In this document: positions 1-5,367 of the stretch, piece after piece
How the letters are laid out: each line of letters begins with the position of its first letter
Position numbering within the stretch: position 1 is the first letter of the stretch
Source: Candidatus Atribacteria bacterium 1244-E10-H5-B2
GTDB lineage: Bacteria > Atribacterota > JS1 > SB-45 > 34-128
Length of the DNA: 8,742 bases
Direction: 5' to 3'
NCBI GenBank assembly: GCA_003575245.1
Contig: NMQN01000105.1
Location: 1 to 8,742, forward strand
Notes under the pieces: model-generated
What the model saw: only the letters and a program-made list of their open reading frames with translations
Database searches by the model: none
Told to the model about the DNA's origin: nothing
Program-made: the position numbers and the translations under genes

Positions 1-94
1 AACCCCCCAGAGCGCCAACGCCTTCGCCTGCCGCTTTAGTTTCGTAGCTATTAAGGTCGGTAAAATCACCTAAAATTTTAGCCCGAACGATTTT
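1..94 (-). other. Chimeric copy of an internal capsid-gene segment
   Basis: These 94 bases are identical to 1396-1489, inside the major capsid gene. From base 92 on the sequence matches 8651 onward instead, so the two sources meet with only three shared bases (ttt, 92-94). The segment therefore does not belong to the circular order of the rest of the window. It breaks the downstream gene: after residues ACI the accessory-protein frame runs into capsid sequence out of frame and stops at 70. It could be a library or amplification chimera, or a minority tandem duplication or small excised circle of about 1.4 kb in the sample. An artefact is more likely. Confidence 0.85.
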
Positions 95-182
95 ATACAA
101 GCTAATATTCCTACTCCGTCAGCTTCATCATCACCAGTAGAAGACCATTCACCACCAGAAGAAGCCGCACCAGCCGCCCCTG
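92..182. repeat. 91-bp terminal direct repeat (other copy 8651-8741): circle closure
   Basis: Bases 92-182 equal 8651-8741 exactly; the final base 8742 (a) differs from 183 (t). Merging the copies gives a circle of 8,559 bp and joins the 5' and 3' parts of one gene in frame. This is the pattern of an assembly that ran past the start of a circular molecule. A true 91-bp duplication is possible but would not explain why the two gene halves fit together. Confidence 0.8.
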
Positions 183-513
183 TGTACTCATAGGCAGTAC
201 CATCAATCGTAAAAGTTATAGTATCTCCTGATGTACCACCGCTAAGAGTTACAGTTAAAGCCTTCACTTTCACGTTAGCCGCTACGGTTGCCACCCTTGA
301 AGTAAGGTCAGCAGCTGAAGCACCGGTACTCGAAGACGCTTGAATGAGCTGCGTTGCCACCGTACCGCCTGCGGTTATATTGCCAATGTTCGTAACCGCC
401 AAGCACTCCCGGTATTCAGCCATATCATAGTACGGTCCGGTTACGTTGGTACTGGCTATACTTTGCGGCTCTAAACCTATATCTATTTGTAAATCTTCGT
501 ATGATTTATTCAA
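92..513 (-). CDS. Probable capsid accessory/decoration protein, 5' part (continues at 8650-8338)
   Basis: This is the first 140 or so residues of a protein whose remainder is at the far end of the window; joined, it is 244 aa. The start is TTG (513-511), preceded by AGAGGTGA at good spacing. No ATG occurs before residue 31. The sequence is rich in Gly, Ala, Ser and Thr and looks beta-stranded. A stretch around residues 85-115 (TVTLSGGTSGDTITF, then IDGTAYEYTG) resembles short beta repeats common in phage virion proteins. It lies 49 bp downstream of the capsid gene on the same strand, where phages often encode decoration proteins. No specific family is recognised; a virion role is inferred from position and composition. 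The tail after ACI in the local frame (residues KSFGLKF) is an artefact of the chimeric end. Confidence 0.65.
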
Positions 514-562
514 AATTATTCACCTCTCTTTTTTATTGTTTATATCACCTTCTATCAAATTT

Positions 563-1753
563 CTATACAATTATGCCATAAATTTTACAGAAATGATTAG
601 GTCTTAAAACTGCGATATCGAATCGAGTTCTTAACCTAATTTGTACTTCACATTTAGCAAAGGTATCGGTCGCGCCTGATTTAGCGATCTCTATTCCAAT
701 CGATTTTCTTATAGCATATAGAATCTGTTTATAATCTCCAACGAAAGCCTTGCTTGCCGCCGAGCTTGTACCCTGCGTATCGGTAATTCCTACCTGGTTA
801 GTTACAAACTTTTTAAGATTCTGATAGGATTCTGGCCCTACTAGCGGATCGTTAGTCGTTCCCTGTTTCAACCGGTCAATTGTGAAGTAAGTTCTCGGGG
901 CCATTATCACCGCGTTAGGCACGCCGTTATTATCATAAATATCTTCAACCGCATTAGAAAAATCATCATAAGTGGTTACGGTTGCGCCATTGGTACCCTT
1001 ATTTATAGTTTCCACGTCAGTTAGTACGTCAAGCCCTGAAGGCTCGTTAGTACCGCTTCCGTAGAGGGCTACCCTGTCCATTTCCAGAGCGATTGCCGCC
1101 GACATTGAAGCCTCTAACATCGAGCTAGCATTTTTAGCATCTTCGAGCAATTCTATGCTCGATTTTACGAGGCAACCGCAAGTCATAGCCTTCAGGTTCA
1201 GAGGCTCAAGTTGCCAGTCTGATACTGTAATTGCCGCGTGTTCTGCTCTAAAATGTGCAGTCGGATCGGAAACTAATTTAACCAATCTCATCTCAGGAGT
1301 AGGCATAGGCATTGTAGTTGCTCCGGCCTGCATTACACAAGATTTATTCCTGGCCAAATCTACCAGTCTTGAGCTTATGGTCTCAGGAACGAGCCAACCC
1401 CCCAGAGCGCCAACGCCTTCGCCTGCCGCTTTAGTTTCGTAGCTATTAAGGTCGGTAAAATCACCTAAAATTTTAGCCCGAACGATTTTCCCAATAGAAA
1501 AATCTTCTTCACCAGTATAAAGTCTTTCCTTTGAAGATATCGCTTTGTGAATCTTGCCCTCAGCATCCTCAAAAGATAGGCTCCCTTTGTAATCATCATC
1601 TCCAGCTGAAACGCCAAGCATTTTATTCGGTTTCACCTGGTTCAGCTTCTCAAACATCGCGTCTTGATAAGGCTTTATCTCTTTTTCGACTTTTGCTTTG
1701 ACTTTAGCCTCGACCGTTTCGCCAATAAGCTCTTTTATTCTATCAACATCCAT
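563..1753 (-). CDS. HK97-fold major capsid protein
   Basis: This encodes the shell protein of an icosahedral phage-type capsid (396 aa). Features match the phage HK97 gp5-like family: a charged, helical N-terminal segment (about residues 1-100), a flexible KAAGEGVGALGG stretch near residue 110, then GGWLVPETISSRL (118-130), LEMDRVALYGSG (223-234), VIMAPRTYFTIDRL and FVGDYKQILYAIR, and a C-terminal LRTRFDIAVLRPNHF. In HK97 the N-terminal delta domain is removed by a prohead protease near such a linker, but no protease gene is visible here. A GTG at 1762 is in frame, but it forms part of the ribosome binding site (AGTAGGTG), so the ATG at 1753 is preferred. The only other apparent virion gene lies 49 bp downstream. 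A 94-bp piece of this gene (1396-1489) is copied at the window start. Confidence 0.93.
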   Translation of the reverse strand: MDVDRIKELIGETVEAKVKAKVEKEIKPYQDAMFEKLNQVKPNKMLGVSAGDDDYKGSLSFEDAEGKIHKAISSKERLYTGEEDFSIGKIVRAKILGDFTDLNSYETKAAGEGVGALGGWLVPETISSRLVDLARNKSCVMQAGATTMPMPTPEMRLVKLVSDPTAHFRAEHAAITVSDWQLEPLNLKAMTCGCLVKSSIELLEDAKNASSMLEASMSAAIALEMDRVALYGSGTNEPSGLDVLTDVETINKGTNGATVTTYDDFSNAVEDIYDNNGVPNAVIMAPRTYFTIDRLKQGTTNDPLVGPESYQNLKKFVTNQVGITDTQGTSSAASKAFVGDYKQILYAIRKSIGIEIAKSGATDTFAKCEVQIRLRTRFDIAVLRPNHFCKIYGIIV

Positions 1754-1762
1754 ATAATTCAC

Positions 1763-2102
1763 CTACTTTTTGATTGATTTAGCGTCAAATTCGCCGACTT
1801 ATCAATCTCCAAGGGTGAATTTTAACAGCCTCTGATTGCCCTTACGGATCAATTTTCGCTATATTTTTGTCAATGTTTTATTTCTGTTCTTATGGGGGGG
1901 TAGAGGGAAATAAACTAAAACCTCTACCCCCTTAACTACGGCTAAAGAGTGCCTCTAAAGCTATGCTAATAGCTTCTAGCAGTTTATAATAGCCTTCACA
2001 GAAAGATATAGTCAGGAGCAAAGATACCAGATTGGGAGCCAAAGAATATAAAACTCCCGATCTAGCGGGGGCACCCCTAACTTGACCTTGCCCCCTATAT
2101 GT
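1763..2102. other. Hairpin-rich non-coding region upstream of the capsid gene
   Basis: This 340-bp gap has no convincing gene. It holds four inverted repeats: 1896-1906/1921-1931 (11 bp, GGGGGTAGAGG), 1958-1964/1969-1975 (7 bp, AAGCTAT), 2029-2038/2054-2063 (10 pairs, one of them G-T) and 2067-2073/2089-2095 (7 bp, GGGGGCA). The last two start 8 bp after the HTH gene and may end or process its transcript. None is followed by a clear T-run on the minus strand. A TTGACA on the minus strand (1868-1873) has no matching -10 box. Confidence 0.6.
1986..2015 (-). promoter_or_regulatory. Possible promoter for the capsid gene
   Basis: On the minus strand CTGACT (2015-2010) and TATTAT (1991-1986) are 18 bp apart. 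Transcription would start near 1980 and leave a leader of about 225 nt containing two of the hairpins. The -35 match is only four of six. Confidence 0.3.
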
Positions 2103-2570
2103 TTATTTTACTTTTTCGAATTCTTTTTTGAGCTTGGTTTCCCGGTACCTTAATTTTTTAACAATCTTCTCCGGCAAGACTTTTTCTAATTCTTTATTTT
2201 TTTCCTCCACTTTTTTTATGTTTACCTTAAATTTTTCTTTTTCTTTTTCTATCAAAAATTCTGTAACTATTTTTTGCATTAAAGGTATAGCTTTTTCGGT
2301 CCACTCTGAAAATTTAAGTCCTACCGCCTTATCAATCATTTTTATCATTTCATCGTCGGGCATACTCCTAATCCCTTTGCAAAGCAGAAAATCGTTTAAA
2401 GATTTTTCCCTAATAAACCACTTTCTACCCACTTTTACCGCAGGAATTTTCCCATCCCGGAGATATACTCTTGCACTATATTCGGTTATAGCTAGCACCT
2501 TCGCCAGGTCCGAAACATTGTAAAACCGGATCCCCTTCATTACTTTTTTTGGTACTATTTTCTCAGCCAT
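2103..2570 (-). CDS. Excisionase-type (MerR-like) HTH protein with a basic coiled-coil tail
   Basis: The 155-aa product begins with a MerR/excisionase-type DNA-binding domain (HTH_17 type, residues 16-62). The segment FYNVSDLAKVLAITEYSARVY forms the helix-turn-helix, followed by the typical wing IPAVKVGRKWFIREKSLNDFL. Residues 70-155 are helical and very rich in Lys and Glu, probably a coiled coil for oligomerisation, which is longer than in a minimal Xis. It follows the integrase gene on the same strand, so a role in excision or in controlling integration is likely; a plasmid-type regulator or partition adaptor is an alternative. GTG 2573 and ATG 2570 are adjacent; ATG is preferred because it sits seven bases after the GGGGGG of the binding site. 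A copy of the two-hairpin RNA element (2634-2715) lies upstream. Confidence 0.75.
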   Translation of the reverse strand: MAEKIVPKKVMKGIRFYNVSDLAKVLAITEYSARVYLRDGKIPAVKVGRKWFIREKSLNDFLLCKGIRSMPDDEMIKMIDKAVGLKFSEWTEKAIPLMQKIVTEFLIEKEKEKFKVNIKKVEEKNKELEKVLPEKIVKKLRYRETKLKKEFEKVK

Positions 2571-2616
2571 CACTTAACCCCCCTCTCTCTTTAAACATAC
2601 CTTAACATACTATATC

Positions 2617-2628
2617 GACATATGTCAA
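2617..2628 (-). promoter_or_regulatory. GACATATGTC palindrome overlapping a TTGACA box
   Basis: A perfect 10-bp palindrome (2617-2626) overlaps a consensus -35 TTGACA on the minus strand (2628-2623), about 50 bp upstream of the HTH gene. The expected -10 position holds TTAAGG, a poor match. This may be an operator for the HTH protein itself. Confidence 0.3.
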
Positions 2629-2633
2629 ATTAT

Positions 2634-2715
2634 CCCTGCTCCCCGGGAAAATAAACAAAAACCAGAGAGCAGGGCCCGACAACCCGGGTAATCTGGAAAA
2701 AAAACCGGACCGCCG
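2634..2715 (-). ncRNA. Two-hairpin RNA element, copy 1 (upstream of the HTH gene)
   Basis: On the minus strand the first hairpin pairs 2715-2705 with 2687-2677 (11 bp, four G-U pairs, 17-nt loop). The second pairs 2674-2662 with 2646-2634 (13 bp, two G-U pairs, 15-nt loop). Two bases separate them. There are no mismatches on the minus strand; on the plus strand each of the six G-U pairs would be an A-C mismatch. This copy lies farther from its gene (64 bp) than the others. Confidence 0.8.
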
Positions 2716-2720
2716 GGATT

Positions 2721-2885
2721 TTCACGCGATACTCGATACGCAATACGCGATTAGTCGTTAGTGAATAGTGAATAGTCGTTAGAATACCCCTAAAACGCTC
2801 AAATTTGCGTTTTAAGGGGGGTTAAATAGATTTTAGGTACAATCGTAAGCGTATATTGGCCTCTTCGCTTAAAAACTTAAATCTT
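2721..2885. other. Gap after the integrase: short repeats and a hairpin
   Basis: No gene is seen. Bases 2725-2780 hold imperfect short repeats: GATAC/AATACGCG-like units, then two copies each of TAGTCGTTAG and AGTGAAT. An inverted repeat at 2787-2798/2807-2819 (CCCCTAAAACGC, with one bulged A) might end the integrase transcript, but no T-run follows on the minus strand. The attachment site could be in this gap or the one upstream of the integrase; I cannot identify its core. Confidence 0.45.
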
Positions 2886-3464
2886 TTAAATTCCGAATCC
2901 ATTAATAACTTCTTTATTTTCGTCGTCATCGATGCCAATGTACCGGAAAGTTACTCCAATATTCCGGTGATTCAGTAAGCTAGAGATTCTTTCGATACTG
3001 ATTCCCTGCATTCTCAAGTGGTAGCCAAAGGTTTTTCGTAAGGTATGGCCCCCAACTTTATGCCGGATTCCGACGGTCCGGCACCACTCATTAATTAATT
3101 GGTAAGCTCTGACCCTGGTAATAGGTTTATTCTTTTTTGACTTCTCATTAGTGAATAGGTATTGGTCCAGGTTAAATATTCCGGTCTTTTTTAAGTAATG
3201 ATTTAAGGCCTCTTTAATCTGACTGTTAAAATGCACCTTCCGGGTCTTTCCGGTCTTTTGCTCTTTGATAGTCAAATAGTCTCTTAGATTGCCCTGGCCA
3301 TTTTTAACATCTGCAAGTTTCAGAGATAAGAGATCCCCTATCCTTAGGCCGGAGTTAATACCAAAAACGAATAATAAAAAATCTCTCGGGCTCTCCTGTC
3401 GGTATAGATTCCCCCTAATCTGTATAATTTGATTGGCTGATCTGATTGGCTCTACAATATTCAT
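2886..3464 (-). CDS. int: Tyrosine recombinase (phage-type integrase), catalytic domain only
   Basis: This would cut and rejoin DNA at attachment sites to integrate or excise the element, or resolve multimers. All catalytic positions of the family are present: R41 (in GLRIGDLL), a Lys near 70 (QKTGKTRKV), H140-x-x-R143 (HTLRKTF), H166 (LLNHRN) and Tyr175 (RYIGI). At 192 aa it lacks the arm-binding domain and most of the core-binding domain of full-length integrases of about 350 aa. Similar catalytic-domain-only recombinases occur in low-GC bacteria and their phages. The start ATG 3464 follows AGGGGG. A good promoter lies at 3506-3534. The HTH gene downstream is a candidate directionality factor. 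Confidence 0.92.
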   Translation of the reverse strand: MNIVEPIRSANQIIQIRGNLYRQESPRDFLLFVFGINSGLRIGDLLSLKLADVKNGQGNLRDYLTIKEQKTGKTRKVHFNSQIKEALNHYLKKTGIFNLDQYLFTNEKSKKNKPITRVRAYQLINEWCRTVGIRHKVGGHTLRKTFGYHLRMQGISIERISSLLNHRNIGVTFRYIGIDDDENKEVINGFGI

Positions 3465-3498
3465 AACTTTTTTACCCCCTATATATATTTAATCTAAC

Positions 3499-3534
3499 TG
3501 ACTAAATTATAACATAGGTATAATAAAAAAGCAA
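3499..3534 (-). promoter_or_regulatory. Promoter of the integrase gene
   Basis: On the minus strand TTGCTT (3534-3529) lies 17 bp before a perfect TATAAT (3511-3506), with the extended -10 element TGT directly before it. Transcription would start near 3499, leaving a leader of about 35 nt before the integrase ATG. Confidence 0.7.
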
Positions 3535-3774
3535 CTACCATTATATAATTAATTCAAATATTCTGAAAGCCTTATTCTATATAGGTTTTTATATTATACA
3601 CATTATGTATTGTGTTAAATGAATAACCCCTTTTAGATCCATCGATCCCCTCGAGTACTCGAGAATTTTAAAGAGGCTTTTTCGTAGACTAATTTAGCTT
3701 AGACTAAACACTTTACTTTACATATAGACATTCTTCTATTTCGTTCATCCACGGATTGACGAAATTGCAAATAT
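3535..3774. other. Non-coding gap with a 14-bp palindrome and short repeats
   Basis: There is no gene. A perfect palindrome CTCGAGTACTCGAG is at 3650-3663, and TAGACTAA is repeated at 3685-3692 and 3700-3707. A hairpin of ATTTCGT with ACGAAAT (about 3738-3765) follows the 129-aa gene. The place next to the integrase would suit recombinase binding sites, but no attachment core can be proved from one copy. Confidence 0.45.
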
Positions 3775-4164
3775 TTAGCTCTCTCCCTTAAAGGCTAGCA
3801 TCTTTTGAAGGCATTCTCGCGTATCTTTTAGAATGGAGGCTTTTTGTTCCGGGGGAAGTGGGTCCATTATAGCTTTATAGATAGATTTTTTATCTATAAG
3901 ATTCAATCCACTCCACCAATCATTAATATACTTTTCGCTTTTTAATTCCTTTTTAGAAACATCTTTAGAATCCCTTCTATTTACACACCCCTCAAACATA
4001 AATTGTTTACTCTCGAGATCGGCAATCTCCCACCAACATTCAAGCCTCAATCTCTTAATACTTCTTTTTTGCCAGGGTCCGCCAGGTACGAGATTTTTCC
4101 TTTGATTTTCTTTCGCCTGTGGAGTCCGGCCGTGATACGATTTTGCTCCTCTATATTTAGCCAT
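3775..4164 (-). CDS. Hypothetical protein, 129 aa, basic N-terminus
   Basis: I do not recognise this protein. Its first 40 residues are strongly basic and probably disordered (MAKYRGAKSYHG, then QKRSIKRLRL), which suits nucleic-acid binding. The rest is helical with the aromatic patches ECWWEIADLE and NDWWSGLN and a helix-rich C-terminus. No signal peptide or membrane segment is seen. The ATG at 4164 follows AAGGGAG at good spacing, and the gene is 20 bp downstream of the 53-aa gene, so the two form an operon. A small-terminase-like or DNA-binding role is possible from the basic start, but nothing proves it. Confidence 0.7.
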   Translation of the reverse strand: MAKYRGAKSYHGRTPQAKENQRKNLVPGGPWQKRSIKRLRLECWWEIADLESKQFMFEGCVNRRDSKDVSKKELKSEKYINDWWSGLNLIDKKSIYKAIMDPLPPEQKASILKDTRECLQKMLAFKGES

Positions 4165-4184
4165 GATTTTAGATCTCCCTTCTT

Positions 4185-4346
4185 TTAAAGTTTTCTTTCC
4201 CTTCTCTCCTGATTCATACTTTTAACCTTAGCACCAATAATTATATAAAAATCCCTCTCGTCTACCTTATCTTCTTTGACAGCGTTAATTATTACCTGGT
4301 AAAAATTATCGAATCTACCTAAAAAATTTAATCGTTCCGGTAGCAT
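4185..4346 (-). CDS. Hypothetical protein, 53 aa
   Basis: This short gene has a strong ribosome binding site (AGAGGTGA, eight bases before ATG 4346) and starts MLPERLNFLGRFDNFYQVII. It is a charged, soluble protein with one likely helix and a basic end (RRERKL). It is the first gene of a unit with the 129-aa gene and lies downstream of the three 17-bp dyads, which could control it. I recognise no family. The binding site and tight spacing to the next gene are the main support. Confidence 0.7.
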   Translation of the reverse strand: MLPERLNFLGRFDNFYQVIINAVKEDKVDERDFYIIIGAKVKSMNQERRERKL

Positions 4347-4543
4347 TTTAAATCACCTCTTTTAAATATATCACTTAAACTAAACAAAAAACATATGTTC
4401 ACCCCTGACCCTCTTTTTATTTTTCTATATTTCTGATCCTTCTTTTCTCATTAGTGGGGCTTTCTTTTTTAACCCCTAATTAAACACCAGGGGAAAGACC
4501 TTTAAGAGATACCTATTCCCTTAACTACCTATTAGAGTAAAGG
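4347..4543. other. Leader/promoter region of the 53-aa gene
   Basis: No gene is seen. On the minus strand CCCCT (near 4493) can pair with AGGGG (near 4479), and that AGGGG run can instead pair with CCCC plus CTAA further on (near 4455). These are mutually exclusive hairpins. No clear promoter was found. Confidence 0.3.
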
Positions 4544-4635
4544 GGTGACATTTTGTCACCTACCCCAGGTGACATTTTGTCACCGTACTTTTTTTAGAAA
4601 ATATTGAGGGAGTAAAGGGGTGACCTTTTGTCACC
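4544..4635. repeat. Three copies of a 17-bp dyad (GGTGACATTTTGTCACC): iterons or operators
   Basis: Copies are at 4544-4560, 4568-4584 and 4619-4635; the third has C instead of A at position 7. Each has arms GGTGAC/GTCACC, and starts are 24 and 51 bp apart, roughly multiples of 25. They lie 24 bp after the replication-type gene and about 200 bp before the 53-aa gene. This suits binding sites for a dimeric protein: origin iterons for the neighbouring winged-helix protein, or operators of the next unit. Confidence 0.8.
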
Positions 4636-4656
4636 CTTTTACTCCCTCTTTTTTTT
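4606..4656 (+). terminator. Intrinsic terminator (plus strand), possibly two-way
   Basis: A 19-pair stem (4606-4624 with 4630-4648) with loop CTTTT contains the third dyad and is followed on the plus strand by eight Ts (4649-4656). The single imperfect pair is G-T on the plus strand but C-A on the minus strand, so the plus transcript folds better. For the minus-strand gene ending at 4660 the following sequence AATATTTTC is only partly T-rich, so it may work both ways. Confidence 0.6.
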
Positions 4657-4659
4657 AAG

Positions 4660-5115
4660 TCATAAAAAAGGATTAGGCCCGGCAATACCTTCTTTGGTAA
4701 TTTTTCCTTCTTCTAATAATTTTTCTCTTGCTGTGTCCCACCTCAAAACTACAATAGTTCTGTCTTTCTTTCTTCTATCCCACCGGTTAGGCTTAAAATA
4801 TCTTTTAATTAAGTGCCAATATTCCAATTCATTCAGGAAGGATTTTTTTTTCTTTCCAATCCAATCTTCTGATATTCCGGAGAGTTTGCTTAATTTCGGA
4901 TTCCTGACATAAGTGGTTTGTCTTTTATTAGTGCAATATAAAATTATATCGTATAATTTTACCGCACGAGGCCTTAATTGAGAGGTTATATTTGCGTGAA
5001 AAAACCCAAATTTGATTCGTTTATGCTGTTCCCATAATTCCGGATATTCCGTAGAATCTAATCTTGAATTTTTGTCTAAAAAATGCTCTTGGTCCCAATA
5101 TTCTTTTTTCTTCAT
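4660..5115 (-). CDS. Winged-helix protein, probable replication initiator
   Basis: The 151-aa product has a central winged-helix region at about residues 45-108: LRPRAVKLYDIILYC, then LSKLSGISEDWIGKKKKSFL as the recognition part and ELEYWHLIKRYF as the wing. This layout resembles the N-terminal domain of phage and plasmid replication initiators and related HTH_36-type regulators. No nuclease, helicase or ATP-binding motif is seen, so it would bind the origin and recruit host enzymes. Context supports this: three dyads just downstream, a dyad over its promoter, and a leader that can hide its ribosome binding site (GAAAGGG) in a pseudoknot, as expected for copy control. The start is ATG 5115. 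A transcription regulator is the main alternative. Confidence 0.6.
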   Translation of the reverse strand: MKKKEYWDQEHFLDKNSRLDSTEYPELWEQHKRIKFGFFHANITSQLRPRAVKLYDIILYCTNKRQTTYVRNPKLSKLSGISEDWIGKKKKSFLNELEYWHLIKRYFKPNRWDRRKKDRTIVVLRWDTAREKLLEEGKITKEGIAGPNPFL

Positions 5116-5121
5116 AAAATT

Positions 5122-5193
5122 ACGCCCTTTCTATAAACCTGGCCAGCAAGTCAGAGTGAAAGGGCGTCCAACTCCCCAACCACCGGCCAGGTT
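5122..5193 (-). promoter_or_regulatory. Pseudoknot-type leader enclosing the ribosome binding site of the replication gene
   Basis: On the minus strand AACCTGGCC (5193-5185) pairs with GGCCAGGTT (5144-5136), and ACGCCCTTTC (5167-5158), inside that hairpin loop, pairs with GAAAGGGCGT (5131-5122). The two perfect stems (9 and 10 bp) interleave as an H-type pseudoknot. The second stem covers GAAAGGG, the only ribosome binding site before ATG 5115. Translation would depend on whether this stem forms. Confidence 0.65.
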
Positions 5194-5233
5194 ACAACAG
5201 GGAGCGACCAGATCCTTATCTACCCCCTGCCCA

Positions 5234-5281
5234 CGTAATAATTATACCATAAAAGGCAGGGAGCTTACGAAACTCCCTGCC
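5234..5281 (-). promoter_or_regulatory. Promoter and operator-like dyad of the replication gene
   Basis: On the minus strand a perfect TATAAT (5246-5241) is preceded by TGG, an extended -10 box; there is no good -35. Transcription would start near 5234, so the leader includes the pseudoknot. A perfect 9-bp inverted repeat, GGCAGGGAG (5255-5263) and CTCCCTGCC (5273-5281), covers the -35 region and could bind a repressor. Confidence 0.6.
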
Positions 5282-5297
5282 CTCGCGAAATTAAATT

Positions 5298-5361
5298 GTT
5301 AACGAGGGGGAGAAATACGCCTCAGGCAACCCTCGTTAACTGGCTCGAAACTGCCTGAGGC
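5298..5361 (-). promoter_or_regulatory. Second pseudoknot-type arrangement, after the lipoprotein gene
   Basis: Two perfect inverted repeats interleave: GTTAACGAGGG (5298-5308) with CCCTCGTTAAC (5330-5340), and GCCTCAGGCA (5319-5328) with TGCCTGAGGC (5352-5361). Stems are 11 and 10 bp; on the minus strand the loops are 11, 1 and 10 nt, an ideal H-type geometry. It begins six bases after the lipoprotein stop codon. It may protect or end that transcript, or act as DNA in replication control. No T-run follows. Confidence 0.55.
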
Positions 5362-5367
5362 TCAATA

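Noticed and set aside
1155..1442. Plus-strand open frame of 95 codons inside the capsid gene
   Set aside because: It is the antisense shadow of a well-supported capsid gene and has no ribosome binding site.
2128..2523. Plus-strand open frame of 131 codons, rich in Phe and Ser
   Set aside because: It is antisense to the Lys/Glu-rich HTH gene; such codons read as Phe and Ser on the other strand.
5122..5193. A known pseudoknot riboswitch such as preQ1
   Set aside because: The stems and loops are longer than in preQ1 types and I see no recognisable ligand-binding core.
4628..5302. Plus-strand frames opposite the replication-type gene
   Set aside because: They have no ribosome binding sites, low-complexity products, and overlap a supported gene and its control region.
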